Positions 1 through 9,495 of a stretch of DNA of 64,000 bases are shown here, one piece after another. The notes beneath the pieces are model-generated. The model searched no databases. It was not told where the DNA came from and was given only the letters and a program-made list of their open reading frames with translations. Both the position numbers and the translations under genes were made by a program. The first letter of the stretch is position 1. The number at the start of each line of letters is the position of its first letter. The DNA comes from Pelotomaculum sp. PtaU1.Bin035 (GTDB lineage Bacteria; Bacillota; Desulfotomaculia; Desulfotomaculales; Pelotomaculaceae): positions 21,991-85,990 of the forward strand of contig MVRN01000033.1 of assembly GCA_002067965.1 (NCBI GenBank), read 5' to 3'.

Positions 1-116
1 GCAAAGCCGCCATTGCAGCGCCGCTGGTCCGGTCCAAGGCTTGCCGTTCCGTGCATCTTACGAGGATTATCGGGTGAGTGAGTACAACGCCGTGCCTGTA
101 CCGTGTTCACAGATAC
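1..116. other. window edge, no supported gene
   Basis: The first bases could hold the 3' end of a gene cut by the window edge. Two forward frames stay open from the edge, one to a stop at 75-77 and one to a stop at 79-81. The remaining peptide is too short to assign. A ribosome site for the next gene follows at 117-121. Confidence 0.3.
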
Positions 117-128
117 GGAGGTATGTTA

Positions 129-1226
129 ATGCGTGTAACATTTCCACATATGGGAAACCTTTATATTCCTTTGAAAGCGATGCTCCAGTACCTTGGGGTG
201 GACGTGGTGGTACCCCCTCTTTCCAGTAAGAAGACGCTAACCTTGGGTGTCAAGCACGGCCCCGAATTTGCATGTATGCCTCTGAAATTAAACCTGGGCA
301 ACTTTATGGAAGCCCGCGAACTGGGCGCCGACACCATTATTATGGCCGGAGGTTGCGGCCCGTGCCGCTTCGGCTATTACGCCCAAATCGAAAACGCCAT
401 TTTGAAGGATATCGCTTATGAAATGCAGTTGATTGTTCTCGAACCGCCTGAAAAACATATTTCTGAGTTGTTAGTAAAAATAAAAAGGATTGCCGGACAA
501 AGGTCCTGGTGGCAGGTAATCCAGGCCATCCGGTTTGGATACAAAAAAGCGAGGGCGGTTGATGAGGTGGAGATGGCGGCTTTTCAAGCCCGGCCTAGAG
601 AATTGGTGGCGGGTGCTACTGACGCAGCCTATCACGAGGCACTGGCGTTGATCGATGGAGCCTCTTCCCTGAGTGAATTGGAATTTGCAAGGGAAAATGC
701 AGGGCAAATAATGGCCGGAGTGGCCCGGGATCATAACCGGCCTGTTTTAAAAATTGGCGTGATTGGAGAGATCTATACCCTGCTGGAACCGTTTTCGAAC
801 CAGGGTCTGGAGCGTCATCTGGGGTTGCTTGGAGCTTTGGTGGACCGTTCCATATATCTCAGTGAATGGATTAATGACCATTTATTTCTCGGGCTGATCA
901 AAGGTCTTCGTTCCAGTAAGGAAGCCTGTGCTGCCGCTGCCCCGTACTTGCGTCATTTTGTCGGCGGGCACGGGCAGGAGACTGTGGGCAGCGCTGTAAA
1001 TTATGCCCGGGCGGGGTACGACGGCTTGATTCAGGTTTTTCCGTTTACCTGTATGCCTGAAATAGTGGCGCGAAGCGTCCTGCCGGATGTAGGCGCAGAT
1101 TACAGCATACCATTATTAACCCTGATCATGGATGAGCATTCAGGGGAGGCCGGTATGGTGACCAGGCTGGAGGCTTTTATGGATTTGCTGGCACAAAGAA
1201 AGGAAAGCAGGGAGGCCTGTCGATAG
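129..1226 (+). CDS. 2-hydroxyacyl-CoA dehydratase D-component-like protein (COG3581/DUF2229 type)
   Basis: Protein of 365 residues resembling the small activase-related proteins that accompany BadF-type ATPases. These are related to the D component of 2-hydroxyglutaryl-CoA dehydratase, which binds an iron-sulfur cluster. Cys49, Cys76 and Cys79 (GGCGPCRFGYY) and a later FTCMPE cysteine are visible candidate cluster ligands. The ATG at 129 is chosen because GGAGG lies 7 bases before it; an in-frame ATG at 78 lacks such a site. Its stop directly abuts the start of the BadF-type ATPase, so the two are probably co-translated and work together. The natural substrate cannot be read from sequence. 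Confidence 0.75.
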   Translation: MRVTFPHMGNLYIPLKAMLQYLGVDVVVPPLSSKKTLTLGVKHGPEFACMPLKLNLGNFMEARELGADTIIMAGGCGPCRFGYYAQIENAILKDIAYEMQLIVLEPPEKHISELLVKIKRIAGQRSWWQVIQAIRFGYKKARAVDEVEMAAFQARPRELVAGATDAAYHEALALIDGASSLSELEFARENAGQIMAGVARDHNRPVLKIGVIGEIYTLLEPFSNQGLERHLGLLGALVDRSIYLSEWINDHLFLGLIKGLRSSKEACAAAAPYLRHFVGGHGQETVGSAVNYARAGYDGLIQVFPFTCMPEIVARSVLPDVGADYSIPLLTLIMDEHSGEAGMVTRLEAFMDLLAQRKESREACR

Positions 1227-2204
1227 ATGAAGGGGTATTTGGGTATAGATGTTGGATCGGTAAGCACAAATTTGGTTTTTCTTAACGAAGGCGGGATAAT
1301 TCGTGAAGCAATCTATCTTAGAACGCAAGGACAGCCGATTGCCACTGTTCAAAAGGGGTTGAAAGAGTTGGCTGACCGTCTGCCTTCCACCGTGAAAGTG
1401 AGGGGGGCCGGCGCCACGGGCAGCGGCAGGCACCTCACCGGGGTGATTGTGGGCGCCGACGCGGTAAAAAATGAAATAACTGCCCATGCGGTCGCTGCTT
1501 CACTGCTGGTGCCGGGTGTGCGAACGATTTTAGAAATTGGCGGGCAGGATTCTAAGATAATTATTCTGCGCAACGGGGTGGTGGCCGACTTTGCCATGAA
1601 CACCGTATGCGCTGCCGGAACGGGATCATTTCTCGACCAGCAAGCCGCCCGCCTAAATATACCAATCGAAAGTTTTGGTGAAATCGCTTTACAGGCGGAG
1701 TCGCCGGTACGGATTGCCGGGCGGTGCGCTGTTTTCGCGGAGTCGGATATGATTCACAAACAGCAGATGGGGTGCGGCCTTCCTGACATTCTGGCCGGCC
1801 TTTGCGAAGCGCTGGTGCGCAATTACCTGAATAACACCGGTAAGGGTAAAGAAATCTTGCCTCCGGTGGTTTTCCAGGGCGGTGTTGCGGCAAACGTAGG
1901 TATGATTAAAGCTTTTGAAAAAGCTTTGGGATTACCCGTACAAGTACCTTCGTATTTTGACGTAATGGGAGCGGTGGGGGCTGCCCTGCTGGCCCGTGAA
2001 GCTGTCGCAAGGAGCGGCATTAGCCGTTTTAAAGGCTTCGGCGTGGCTGATACCGGGTTTAAAGCCGGAAGTTTTGAGTGCTCCGGCTGCGCAAATTTAT
2101 GTGAAGTAGTGGAGATTACCGAGCAAGAAAATATTATTGCCCGGTGGGGTGACCGTTGCGGCAAATGGAGCGGCGCTATAGGCAAGGAAGAAAAGATAAG
2201 TTGA
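1227..2204 (+). CDS. BadF/BadG/HgdC-type acyl-CoA dehydratase activase (ATPase)
   Basis: Protein of 325 residues of the ASKHA ATPase family that drives ATP-dependent electron transfer to 2-hydroxyacyl-CoA dehydratases or benzoyl-CoA-type reductases. Phosphate-binding motifs are GIDVGSVSTN (residues 6-15) and EIGGQDSK (103-110). Cys128 (NTVCAAGTGSF) and Cys167 (GRCAVF) match the two cysteines that hold the bridging [4Fe-4S] cluster of the HgdC dimer. A C-terminal tail carries additional cysteines (CSGCANLC, later DRCGKW), as in the longer activase family. It begins on the base after the stop of the preceding D-component-like gene. The substrate is not known. Confidence 0.85.
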   Translation: MKGYLGIDVGSVSTNLVFLNEGGIIREAIYLRTQGQPIATVQKGLKELADRLPSTVKVRGAGATGSGRHLTGVIVGADAVKNEITAHAVAASLLVPGVRTILEIGGQDSKIIILRNGVVADFAMNTVCAAGTGSFLDQQAARLNIPIESFGEIALQAESPVRIAGRCAVFAESDMIHKQQMGCGLPDILAGLCEALVRNYLNNTGKGKEILPPVVFQGGVAANVGMIKAFEKALGLPVQVPSYFDVMGAVGAALLAREAVARSGISRFKGFGVADTGFKAGSFECSGCANLCEVVEITEQENIIARWGDRCGKWSGAIGKEEKIS

Positions 2205-2348
2205 AAATTGGCGAATTGTCTTGCGCGGTGATAAATATTAAGCTAAAATATTTTTGTGTACCTGTAAAATATAAAAGTCAGTGACAGGATTTATAAATAA
2301 ATAATTAATAAATCATAAATCTTATAGTAGAGAGGAGTTTTAGTTGGG

Positions 2349-3704
2349 ATGAGTGATAGTAAAATTTTACTCTCTGAAAAGGAAATGCCGACAAAATGGT
2401 ACAACATCCAGGCGGATATGCCTAATTTGCCCAAACCAGCCCTGCATCCCGAAACAAAACAGCCTGCGGGACCGGAAGACTTGTCTCCAATCTTTCCGAT
2501 GGGGTTAATTATGCAAGAGGTGAGTAGGGAACGCTGGATCGAAATACCGGAGGAAGTTCAGGAGATCTACCGGCTCTGGCGGCCGTCTCCCCTCTGCCGT
2601 GCCAAGCGGTTGGAAAAGGCTCTGGACACACCGGCGAAGATTTATTATAAATACGAGGGAGTAAGCCCGGCTGGAAGCCATAAGCTGAACACTGCTGTTG
2701 CCCAGGCATATTACAATAAGGTGGAAGGCATCAAGCGGCTTTCCACTGAAACGGGGGCCGGACAATGGGGCATCGCGCTGTCCCAGGCCTGTAATTTCTT
2801 TGGTTTGGAATGTACTGTTTATATGGTAAAGGTAAGTTATCAACAGAAGCCTTACCGCCGTTCCGTGATGGAGATTTTTGGCGCTAATTGCATTGCCAGT
2901 CCCAGCAATCAAACCAGCTCCGGGAGGCAGATTTTAGAAAAAGACCCCGAGTCCCTGGGCAGCCTGGGGATGGCCATCAGTGAGGCTGTGGAGGATGCCG
3001 CCGGCCGGTCGGATACTAATTACGCCCTGGGAAGTGTCTTGAACCACGTTACCCTGCACCAGTCTATTATCGGCCTTGAGGCCAGGGAGCAGCTAGCCAA
3101 GGCGGATGCTTATCCTGACGTGGTGATCGCCTGTTGCGGCGGCGGCAGTAACTTCGCCGGTGTGGCTTTCCCGTTTGCCTATGATAAGATCGTCAAAGGT
3201 GCCAAAGTGCGGCTTGTGGCTGTTGAGCCAAGCGCTTGCCCTACTCTGACCCGCGGCCATTTTGGCTATGATTTCGGTGATGTGGCCGGGTTTACTCCGC
3301 TTTTATGGATGTATACGCTGGGTAAGGACTTCATGCCTCCCGGAATCCACTCGGGCGGGTTAAGGTACCACGGTGACTCGCCACTGGTTAGCCAGATTGT
3401 CCATGACGGGATAGCCGAAGCGCGTGCATACGGCCAAACGGCTACATTCAAGTCCGCCGTTCTCTTTGCCAAAAGTGAAGGTGTCGTGCCTGCCCCCGAG
3501 TCTTCTCACGCCATCCACTGCGCGGTGGAAGAAGCTATCGCGGCGCGGGAGGCCGATGAGGCCAGGACTATCCTCTTTAATCTAAGTGGTCACGGGCTGT
3601 TGGATTTGCCATCTTATGATGACTACTTAAGTGGCAAGCTGGTGGACTACCCTCTGCCGGAGGATAATTTGAAAAAGGCTCTGGAGCAATTGCCAAAGGT
3701 CTAA
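2349..3704 (+). CDS. TrpB2-type tryptophan synthase beta chain
   Basis: PLP enzyme of 451 residues, longer at the N terminus than TrpB1 (about 400), which is typical of the TrpB2 class that condenses indole with serine. The PLP lysine is Lys112 in [11 protein letters not shown], and a glycine-rich phosphate loop CCGGGSN follows near the middle. No trpA or other trp gene lies nearby, so indole salvage is a plausible role (inference). An AGAGGAG site precedes the ATG by about 11 bases. The gene stands alone, with 144 bases upstream and a weak hairpin downstream. Confidence 0.9.
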   Translation: MSDSKILLSEKEMPTKWYNIQADMPNLPKPALHPETKQPAGPEDLSPIFPMGLIMQEVSRERWIEIPEEVQEIYRLWRPSPLCRAKRLEKALDTPAKIYYKYEGVSPAGSHKLNTAVAQAYYNKVEGIKRLSTETGAGQWGIALSQACNFFGLECTVYMVKVSYQQKPYRRSVMEIFGANCIASPSNQTSSGRQILEKDPESLGSLGMAISEAVEDAAGRSDTNYALGSVLNHVTLHQSIIGLEAREQLAKADAYPDVVIACCGGGSNFAGVAFPFAYDKIVKGAKVRLVAVEPSACPTLTRGHFGYDFGDVAGFTPLLWMYTLGKDFMPPGIHSGGLRYHGDSPLVSQIVHDGIAEARAYGQTATFKSAVLFAKSEGVVPAPESSHAIHCAVEEAIAAREADEARTILFNLSGHGLLDLPSYDDYLSGKLVDYPLPEDNLKKALEQLPKV

Positions 3705-4225
3705 AAATTTTATTGATTTCTCATAATAATACATCTTGGTTAGCGGAAAAGAAATTACTATAAGCTAGCATATTTGTGTTTTAAGGAGCTTATGAAATCA
3801 GGATAGGTGTAATTTTGTTGCTAATGCGGCCTTCCGTAATTTAACTTGGGCCGCTTTTCCTTTACTCCTGAATATTGTATATAGATAATCCATATATAAA
3901 TTTACCGTTGACGCAAACAACTGTTCTAAAATAGAATAGATACTGATTTGGAAACGGTTAATGAATGTTAATAAATAAAAAAGAAAGGAAAAGGTTTCTT
4001 GGCAGTCACTTCCAATAAAGCGTCGCTTAGGATATAACCGCACTGGCGGCGGGTAACACTCCCTTCCGGGCTGAATACTTCAAGATGCGGTTTTTGTACC
4101 GCCCGGTATTTAAGTGAGAGGTTACAGCTAAGCGTTTGAAATATGTGACATTGCCTCCCGTTTAGTTGGCGGGAGAAGGATCTAAGCAAGCAGGCTTTGT
4201 TTAGGCTTCAGAAACCAGGTTGGTT
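3705..4225. other. intergenic region upstream of lysA, no confident gene
   Basis: About 520 bases without a supported gene. It contains a terminator-like hairpin (3826-3858), an A-rich stretch near 3975-4000, and a G+C-richer second half with a stem CTCCCG/CGGGAG at 4155-4175. Short open stretches exist on both strands but none carries a recognisable motif or ribosome site. I looked for the conserved pieces of a lysine riboswitch and did not see them. The G+C-rich half could be a decayed gene or an unrecognised leader RNA. Confidence 0.4.
3826..3858 (+). terminator. weak intrinsic terminator-like hairpin
   Basis: GCGGCC at 3826-3831 pairs with GGCCGC at 3849-3854, followed by TTTT and a pyrimidine stretch. 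The 17-base loop is long. It is the best candidate for ending the trpB2 transcript, 120 bases after its stop. Confidence 0.4.
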
Positions 4226-5551
4226 ATGAAACTGAACGGTACTATGCGCGTAAACGAAAAAGGGCACCTTGAGATAGGCGGTTGTGATACAGTGGATCTG
4301 GCCCGGGAATTTGGCACACCGCTTTATGTCCTCGACGAAATGTGTTTTCGACAGAATTGCCGGGACTATTATCTGGCTTTCACTCATAAATATGCGGCCA
4401 AGGTTGTTTATGCGGGAAAAGCCCTGTTGAATCTCGCCATATGCCGCCTAGTGGACGAGGAGGGCCTGGGGCTTGATGTTGTCTCCGAAGGGGAAATATT
4501 TACCGCGCACAAAGCGGGCTTTCCGGTAGAACGGATTTATTTTCATGGTAATAACAAGTCGCCCGCCGAGTTGGCCATGGCTTTGGAAGTGGGGGTGGGG
4601 CGCTTTATGGTGGATAATTTTTGTGAGCTGGATTTATTGAATAATTTGGCGGGAGAGGCGGATAAAGTCGCCGGAGTGATCCTCAGAGTGACCCCGGGGA
4701 TAGAAGCGCACACCCACGAATATATTAAAACAGGGCAGATCGACTCCAAATTCGGCCTGGTTATTGAAAACGGCCAGGCAATGGAGGGCGTAAAGCGTGC
4801 CCTTGAGTTGGAAAAGATCGATTTAAAGGGCCTGCACTGCCATATCGGATCTCAGATATTCGAATTGGACTCTTATTCACATACCGCTGAGGTAATGATG
4901 GCTTTCGTCAACCAGATTTATGAAGAAACCGGCTTCTGTTTGGAAGAATTGGACCTGGGTGGCGGGCTCGGGGTTTACTATGCTGAAGGGGATCAGCCGC
5001 GCCCGGTACAGGATTACGCAGACGCGCTGGTGGGTGCGGTGCTGGACAGAGCTGAAAAATATAATATTCCAGCGCCTAGGATTATAGTTGAGCCGGGCAG
5101 GTCTATCTGCGGGCCGGCCGGCACCACATTATATTCTGTAGGGGCGATTAAAGAAATTAGAGGAGTACGAAAATATTTGGCGGTGGACGGCGGAATGGGT
5201 GACAACCCAAGGCTGGCTTTATACCAGGCCCGTTATGAGGCCTGCCTGGCCAATAAGGCTGAACAGCCGCTGTCGGAAACAGTATCGGTGGCCGGTAAGT
5301 GTTGTGAATCAGGAGATATGTTAATTTGGGATATAAAATTACCCCGTGCTGAATCAGGAGACATCCTGGCCGTGTCGTGTACGGGTGCTTACAACTATTC
5401 CATGTCCATGAATTACAACCGTTTGCCGCGCCCGGCGATGGTACTTGTAAGGGGGGGCCGTGCGGAGCTGATTACCCGCCGGGAAAGTTTTGAAGATCTA
5501 ATTATGAATGACCTGGTTCCTGAAAGGCTTGCAAAAAAAACTACGGTGTAA
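4226..5551 (+). CDS. lysA: diaminopimelate decarboxylase
   Basis: Fold-III PLP enzyme of 441 residues that decarboxylates meso-diaminopimelate to L-lysine, the last step of lysine synthesis. The PLP lysine is Lys65 in VVYAGKA; HCHIGSQI, VEPGRSICGPAG and the substrate motif CCESGDML are all present. ATG 4226 is preferred over an in-frame TTG at 4220 because the AGG at 4217-4219 then has normal spacing. The rest of the lysine pathway lies at the far end of the window (dapB to dapA). Confidence 0.95.
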   Translation: MKLNGTMRVNEKGHLEIGGCDTVDLAREFGTPLYVLDEMCFRQNCRDYYLAFTHKYAAKVVYAGKALLNLAICRLVDEEGLGLDVVSEGEIFTAHKAGFPVERIYFHGNNKSPAELAMALEVGVGRFMVDNFCELDLLNNLAGEADKVAGVILRVTPGIEAHTHEYIKTGQIDSKFGLVIENGQAMEGVKRALELEKIDLKGLHCHIGSQIFELDSYSHTAEVMMAFVNQIYEETGFCLEELDLGGGLGVYYAEGDQPRPVQDYADALVGAVLDRAEKYNIPAPRIIVEPGRSICGPAGTTLYSVGAIKEIRGVRKYLAVDGGMGDNPRLALYQARYEACLANKAEQPLSETVSVAGKCCESGDMLIWDIKLPRAESGDILAVSCTGAYNYSMSMNYNRLPRPAMVLVRGGRAELITRRESFEDLIMNDLVPERLAKKTTV

Positions 5552-5580
5552 AATAAACGACTGCCGCTTTGCAACGGTGG

Positions 5581-5611
5581 TTGTAGTTTTCATCTGCGAT
5601 TATGATATAAT
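5581..5611 (+). promoter_or_regulatory. candidate extended -10 promoter
   Basis: TGATATAAT (TATAAT at 5606-5611) is a consensus extended -10 box. TTGTAG at 5581-5586 is a possible -35 with a long 19-base spacer. It lies about 60 bases before the ATP-independent CBS/nucleotidyltransferase-like gene at 5670. Confidence 0.45.
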
Positions 5612-5669
5612 ATTAACTAATGCATTTAGTAGTAATTTATATAGAAATTTTTATTGGGGAGGGTGATCT

Positions 5670-7772
5670 GTGAAAAATATCACTATCCATGGTAATACCG
5701 ACATGGATGCCCTGGCGGCTATGGTTGCGGCTCAAAAACCGTACCCCGCCGCGGTAATGGTTTTTCCAGGAAAACTTTCCCGCAGTGTTGAAGAATTTAT
5801 GGCTTTATATAAAGATACCCTGGATGTAAAAGAGGTTAGGGATATTGACCCCGTTTTAGTCGATTTGGTAATTCTGGTGGATACCAAATCTCCCGGGTAC
5901 TTGGCCAATCTGGGGGAAGTTAACGATATTCTGGGTGTTATGGGCGGCGGTGGCCACAATGCCGCCGCTTCAGCCACTATTAAGAAGTCTCATGTTGAAG
6001 AGTTGGCCGGTCAGCTTATGGATGCGATCCGGTCCAACGTGCGGCTGCCAATCAATGCCGCCGCCATTATGAGCAGCCCGGTTAAAACAATTACCCCCGA
6101 TACTATTATTGAGGAAGCCGGCCAGGTTATGCTTCGCTATGGCCATACCGGACTGCCGGTAGTAAAGGATGAACAGGTACTGGGGATAGTTTCCCGCCGC
6201 GATGTGGAAAAAGCGGCCCACCACGGCTTGGGCCAAGCGCCGGTTAATGGATTTATGACCAGCAACTTGGTATCCGTCAGTCCGGAAGTTCCCGCGCCTG
6301 TAATGCGGGAATTAATGATTGAGCACGATATCGGCAGGTTGCCGGTGATCAAAAATGGAAAGTTGGTAGGAATTGTCACCCGCAGTGATGTGTTGCGTAC
6401 CCTCCATGGCAGCGGCTTGCATAGCGGGTATCAAGCAGTAAAGAAGGGCCGAGCTTACCAAATATCGTCTAATAATATTCAAGCTCTGATGTACCGCGGC
6501 CTGCCTGTAGAATTTATGGAAGTATTGAAACGATCCGGGGATTTAGCTTCAGGAATGGGATGTAAGGTTTACGCCGCCGGTGGTATCGTCCGCGATCTTT
6601 TTCTGGGCATTGAGTGCCTGGATATTGATCTGGTTGTGGAAGGGAACGGTATCGAATTAGCTGAAGCCATGAGTAAAGAATATCATGGGCGGTTGCGCGC
6701 GCATCCTAAATTCGGCACGGCAAAAATATTATTCCCCGATGGCCGGCAGGTTGACGTGACAACTGCCAGGGTGGAGTTTTATCAGCATCCGGCGGCCATG
6801 CCGCAGGTGGAGATGTCGTCTTTACAACAGGATCTTTACCGCCGGGACTTTTCCATAAATGCTATGGCGGTGTCTCTGAATAGGGGAAGCTTCGGTGATG
6901 TCGTGGATTTTTTCGGAGGCCGGGAGGATCTGGAGCGCGGCCTCATCCGTGTTCTGCACAACCTGAGCTTTATTGAAGACCCTACGCGTATTTTGCGGGC
7001 AGTAAAATTCGAAAAACGCTACCATATGAACCTGGAGTCTCAGACTCAAATGTTAATTAAAGAGGCAATACGCAATAATATGCTGGCCAGGGTTTCTGTT
7101 GAGCGAGTCTGGGAAGAATTAAAATACATCTTTCGTGAGCCGAGGCCTGCCCCGGCGCTGGCCCGAATTATAGATCTGCAGTTATGGGATTTTTTATTCC
7201 CGGGGGTAGAATCTTTTAAGGTTAAGCAGGTTCTGTCTGAATTCTCCCGTTCGGTCAAAGCATTGCGTTTTTGGGATTTGGTTGAACCGGATGAACCCTG
7301 GATGGTTTACTTTCTGGCAATTTTACACAGTGCGGATTGGACCACTGCCAGCAAGATTTGCCGGCGCTACAGCTTGAACAAGCGCCAGATGGATAAGGCG
7401 GCAGCGGCGCTGGGCGGTTGGCGGGGTTTGCTGGGCAAACTTCAGGAACCCGGCGATATTACTTTAAGTGAATTGGCCAGGCAAGTGATGTCGGTACCAA
7501 AGGAAGTATACCCGCTAATATTAAGTTATCTTATCGATAATGCTTCAATGAGGCGTTTCCGTCAGGTGCTTACCGTCATTTGTTACAATAAGCCTTCGAT
7601 TAACGGCAAGGACTTGCGGATAATGGGATACAAGCCCGGGCCGGTGTTTAAAAGAGTATTGGACGCGGTATGGCAGGCGCGCCTGGACGGAATGATACGC
7701 ACTAGGCAGGAAGAACTGAGTTATGCAAAGGAGTATCTATCGGGATACGAAGGAGCGATAAGAAGTGTTTAA
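5670..7772 (+). CDS. CBS-domain / poly(A) polymerase-CCA transferase-like protein with truncated DHH module
   Basis: Protein of 700 residues. Residues 1-82 look like the start of a DHH phosphoesterase (NTDMDALAA, then LVDTKSP). Residues 84-103 jump to the GGGGH element (MGGGGHNAAAS) that normally closes the DHHA1 domain. Two CBS domains follow (about 130-185 and 195-245). A pol-beta-type nucleotidyltransferase head comes next, with GGIVRDLFLG and the catalytic pair Asp318/Asp320, then RRDFSINAMA and the RNA-binding helical part. Relatives with full DHH-CBS-CBS-transferase architecture are, from memory, about 870-890 residues. Roughly 180 residues including the DHH motif therefore seem missing in frame. 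The transferase half looks intact and could act in tRNA 3'-end maturation. GGGGAGGGTG precedes the GTG start. Confidence 0.8.
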   Translation: MKNITIHGNTDMDALAAMVAAQKPYPAAVMVFPGKLSRSVEEFMALYKDTLDVKEVRDIDPVLVDLVILVDTKSPGYLANLGEVNDILGVMGGGGHNAAASATIKKSHVEELAGQLMDAIRSNVRLPINAAAIMSSPVKTITPDTIIEEAGQVMLRYGHTGLPVVKDEQVLGIVSRRDVEKAAHHGLGQAPVNGFMTSNLVSVSPEVPAPVMRELMIEHDIGRLPVIKNGKLVGIVTRSDVLRTLHGSGLHSGYQAVKKGRAYQISSNNIQALMYRGLPVEFMEVLKRSGDLASGMGCKVYAAGGIVRDLFLGIECLDIDLVVEGNGIELAEAMSKEYHGRLRAHPKFGTAKILFPDGRQVDVTTARVEFYQHPAAMPQVEMSSLQQDLYRRDFSINAMAVSLNRGSFGDVVDFFGGREDLERGLIRVLHNLSFIEDPTRILRAVKFEKRYHMNLESQTQMLIKEAIRNNMLARVSVERVWEELKYIFREPRPAPALARIIDLQLWDFLFPGVESFKVKQVLSEFSRSVKALRFWDLVEPDEPWMVYFLAILHSADWTTASKICRRYSLNKRQMDKAAAALGGWRGLLGKLQEPGDITLSELARQVMSVPKEVYPLILSYLIDNASMRRFRQVLTVICYNKPSINGKDLRIMGYKPGPVFKRVLDAVWQARLDGMIRTRQEELSYAKEYLSGYEGAIRSV

Positions 7773-8397
7773 TTTGCCAAGTCTGCACAGCATAGCCCTG
7801 ATGCTTCCAGCAATAATCCTGGGCTTGACCTTTCATGAATTTGCCCACGGGTGGGTGGCTGACCGGTTAGGGGATCGTACCGCGCGCAATCTAGGGCGTC
7901 TTACCATCAACCCGCTGGCTCATATCGATCCCATTGGCTTTCTTTTATTATTTTTTGCAGGTTTTGGTTGGGCTAAACCGGTGCCTGTAAACTCATATAA
8001 TCTGAGGTGTGATATGAAGCAAGGAATGCTGTTGGTAGCATTGGCCGGCCCGGCGACAAACATGCTACTCGCCGTCCTTTCAGCAGTAGTTTTTGGCGCC
8101 CTGATGGGTTTGCGCCTGCCTTATTTCCGTGAGATCATGCTGTATATGATCCAGATTAATGTAGTTTTGGCTATATTTAATTTAATCCCAATTCCACCGC
8201 TTGACGGCTCAAAGATATTGGCCGGGATTCTGCCCGGCAGGCAGGTCTGGTTGGACCAGCTTGAGAGGTATGGGCCGATCTTGCTAATATTGCTTTTATT
8301 CACCGGGGTAATCAACATTGTTTTTAGTATTTTGGTTAGCCCGGTTTTCAATATCTTGAATGTGCTTGCGAGGGGTATTGCCCGCCTGGTAATGTAA
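7765..8397 (+). CDS. site-2-type M50 membrane metalloprotease family protein
   Basis: Membrane protein of 210 residues resembling YwhC/YyaD-type M50 peptidases. The zinc motif HEFAH (His24, Glu25, His28) sits in the first transmembrane helix, and the third ligand is in IPIPPLDGSKIL; about five hydrophobic segments are visible. The GTG start at 7765 overlaps the previous gene by 8 bases, with AAGGAG at 7750-7755. It lacks the PDZ domain seen in RseP. Substrate unknown. Confidence 0.85.
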   Translation: MFNLPSLHSIALMLPAIILGLTFHEFAHGWVADRLGDRTARNLGRLTINPLAHIDPIGFLLLFFAGFGWAKPVPVNSYNLRCDMKQGMLLVALAGPATNMLLAVLSAVVFGALMGLRLPYFREIMLYMIQINVVLAIFNLIPIPPLDGSKILAGILPGRQVWLDQLERYGPILLILLLFTGVINIVFSILVSPVFNILNVLARGIARLVM

Positions 8398-8445
8398 ATA
8401 TATTGAATTAAAGGCACATGTAAGACAGAGAAGGGGGAAGTAATA

Positions 8446-9429
8446 ATGACAAAAGGTACAATTGTCAGTGGTATGCGCCCAACGGGGAAACTACATCTGG
8501 GACACCTGTATGTTTTGGAAAACTGGGCCCGGTTGCAAAAAGAATATGATTGTCATTATTTCGTTGCGGACTGGCATGCCCTGAGCACGGCTTTCGAGGA
8601 CAACTCATCTTTGAGAGAAAATACAAGAGAAATGGTGACGGACTGGCTGGCGGTGGGGCTCGACCCGGAGAAAAGCGTTATTTTTGTCCAGTCGGATGTA
8701 CTGCAGCATGCTGAACTACACTTGATTTTTTCAATGATCACACCGTTATCCTGGCTGGAGCGGGTACCGACTTTTAAAGACCAGGTGCAGCAGCTAAAAG
8801 AGCAGGGAAAAGACATCAACACCTACGGCTTCCTCGGTTACCCCTTGCTTCAGGCGGCTGATATTTTGATGTATAAAGCGGACGCGGTGCCGGTGGGTGA
8901 GGATCAGCTTCCACACCTTGAGTTATGCCGGGAAGTGGCCCGCCGTTTTAATTACCTGTACCATCCAATATTCCCCGAACCACAAGGGCTTTTAGCCGAG
9001 GTGCCGCTGTTGCCGGGCATTGACGGGCGCAAGATGAGTAAGAGTTATTATAACGACATTGCCCTTAGCGCGGAGCCGGGTGTAGTAAAAGAAAAGGTTA
9101 ACGCCATGGTCACCGATCCCGCACGTGTTCGTAAGACCGACCCCGGCCACCCGGAAGTCTGCATCGTTCACCAGTACCATAGCATTTATACCGCGGACAA
9201 ACTGGCCGAGTTTGAAGAAGGCTGCCGGGGCGGCAAGATTGGTTGCGTGGCATGTAAGAAATTGCTTTTTGCAAGCCTTGAGAATGTCATGGCTCCTATT
9301 AGAGAGCGCCGGGCGGAAATATTAAAACGGCCGGGTTATGTAGATGATATTCTTGCGGAAGGAGCCGGAAAAGCCAAACTAAAAGCAGCTGAGACTATGA
9401 AAATAGTTCGGGAAGTAGTAGGGACTTAG
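8446..9429 (+). CDS. trpS: tryptophanyl-tRNA synthetase
   Basis: Class I aminoacyl-tRNA synthetase of 327 residues, normal for bacterial TrpRS. The HIGH-type signature is HLGH (17-20) and the KMSKS loop is at 196-200. The GEDQ element (about 151-154) and the PLLQAADIL substrate-site motif are also present. It charges tRNA-Trp in the cytoplasm. GGGGG precedes the ATG. No T-box leader is visible; only 48 bases separate it from the M50 gene, so it is probably transcribed with that gene. Confidence 0.95.
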   Translation: MTKGTIVSGMRPTGKLHLGHLYVLENWARLQKEYDCHYFVADWHALSTAFEDNSSLRENTREMVTDWLAVGLDPEKSVIFVQSDVLQHAELHLIFSMITPLSWLERVPTFKDQVQQLKEQGKDINTYGFLGYPLLQAADILMYKADAVPVGEDQLPHLELCREVARRFNYLYHPIFPEPQGLLAEVPLLPGIDGRKMSKSYYNDIALSAEPGVVKEKVNAMVTDPARVRKTDPGHPEVCIVHQYHSIYTADKLAEFEEGCRGGKIGCVACKKLLFASLENVMAPIRERRAEILKRPGYVDDILAEGAGKAKLKAAETMKIVREVVGT

Positions 9430-9495
9430 GTGAATAGAAGTTCTATCGTATAGTTCCAGGATGTAGTGGAAAAATAATGCAGAGGTGTTGATCAG

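Noticed and set aside
41..229. 62-codon frame at the window start
   Set aside because: It overlaps the D-component-like gene in another frame and lacks a ribosome site. It could not be tied to a known protein.
3798..4189. Two overlapping minus-strand frames (81 and 73 codons) before lysA
   Set aside because: They overlap each other, lack ribosome sites and motifs, and sit in a region with terminator-like stems.
3960..4225. Lysine riboswitch before lysA
   Set aside because: The conserved internal-loop sequences and paired arms of the lysine riboswitch were not found.
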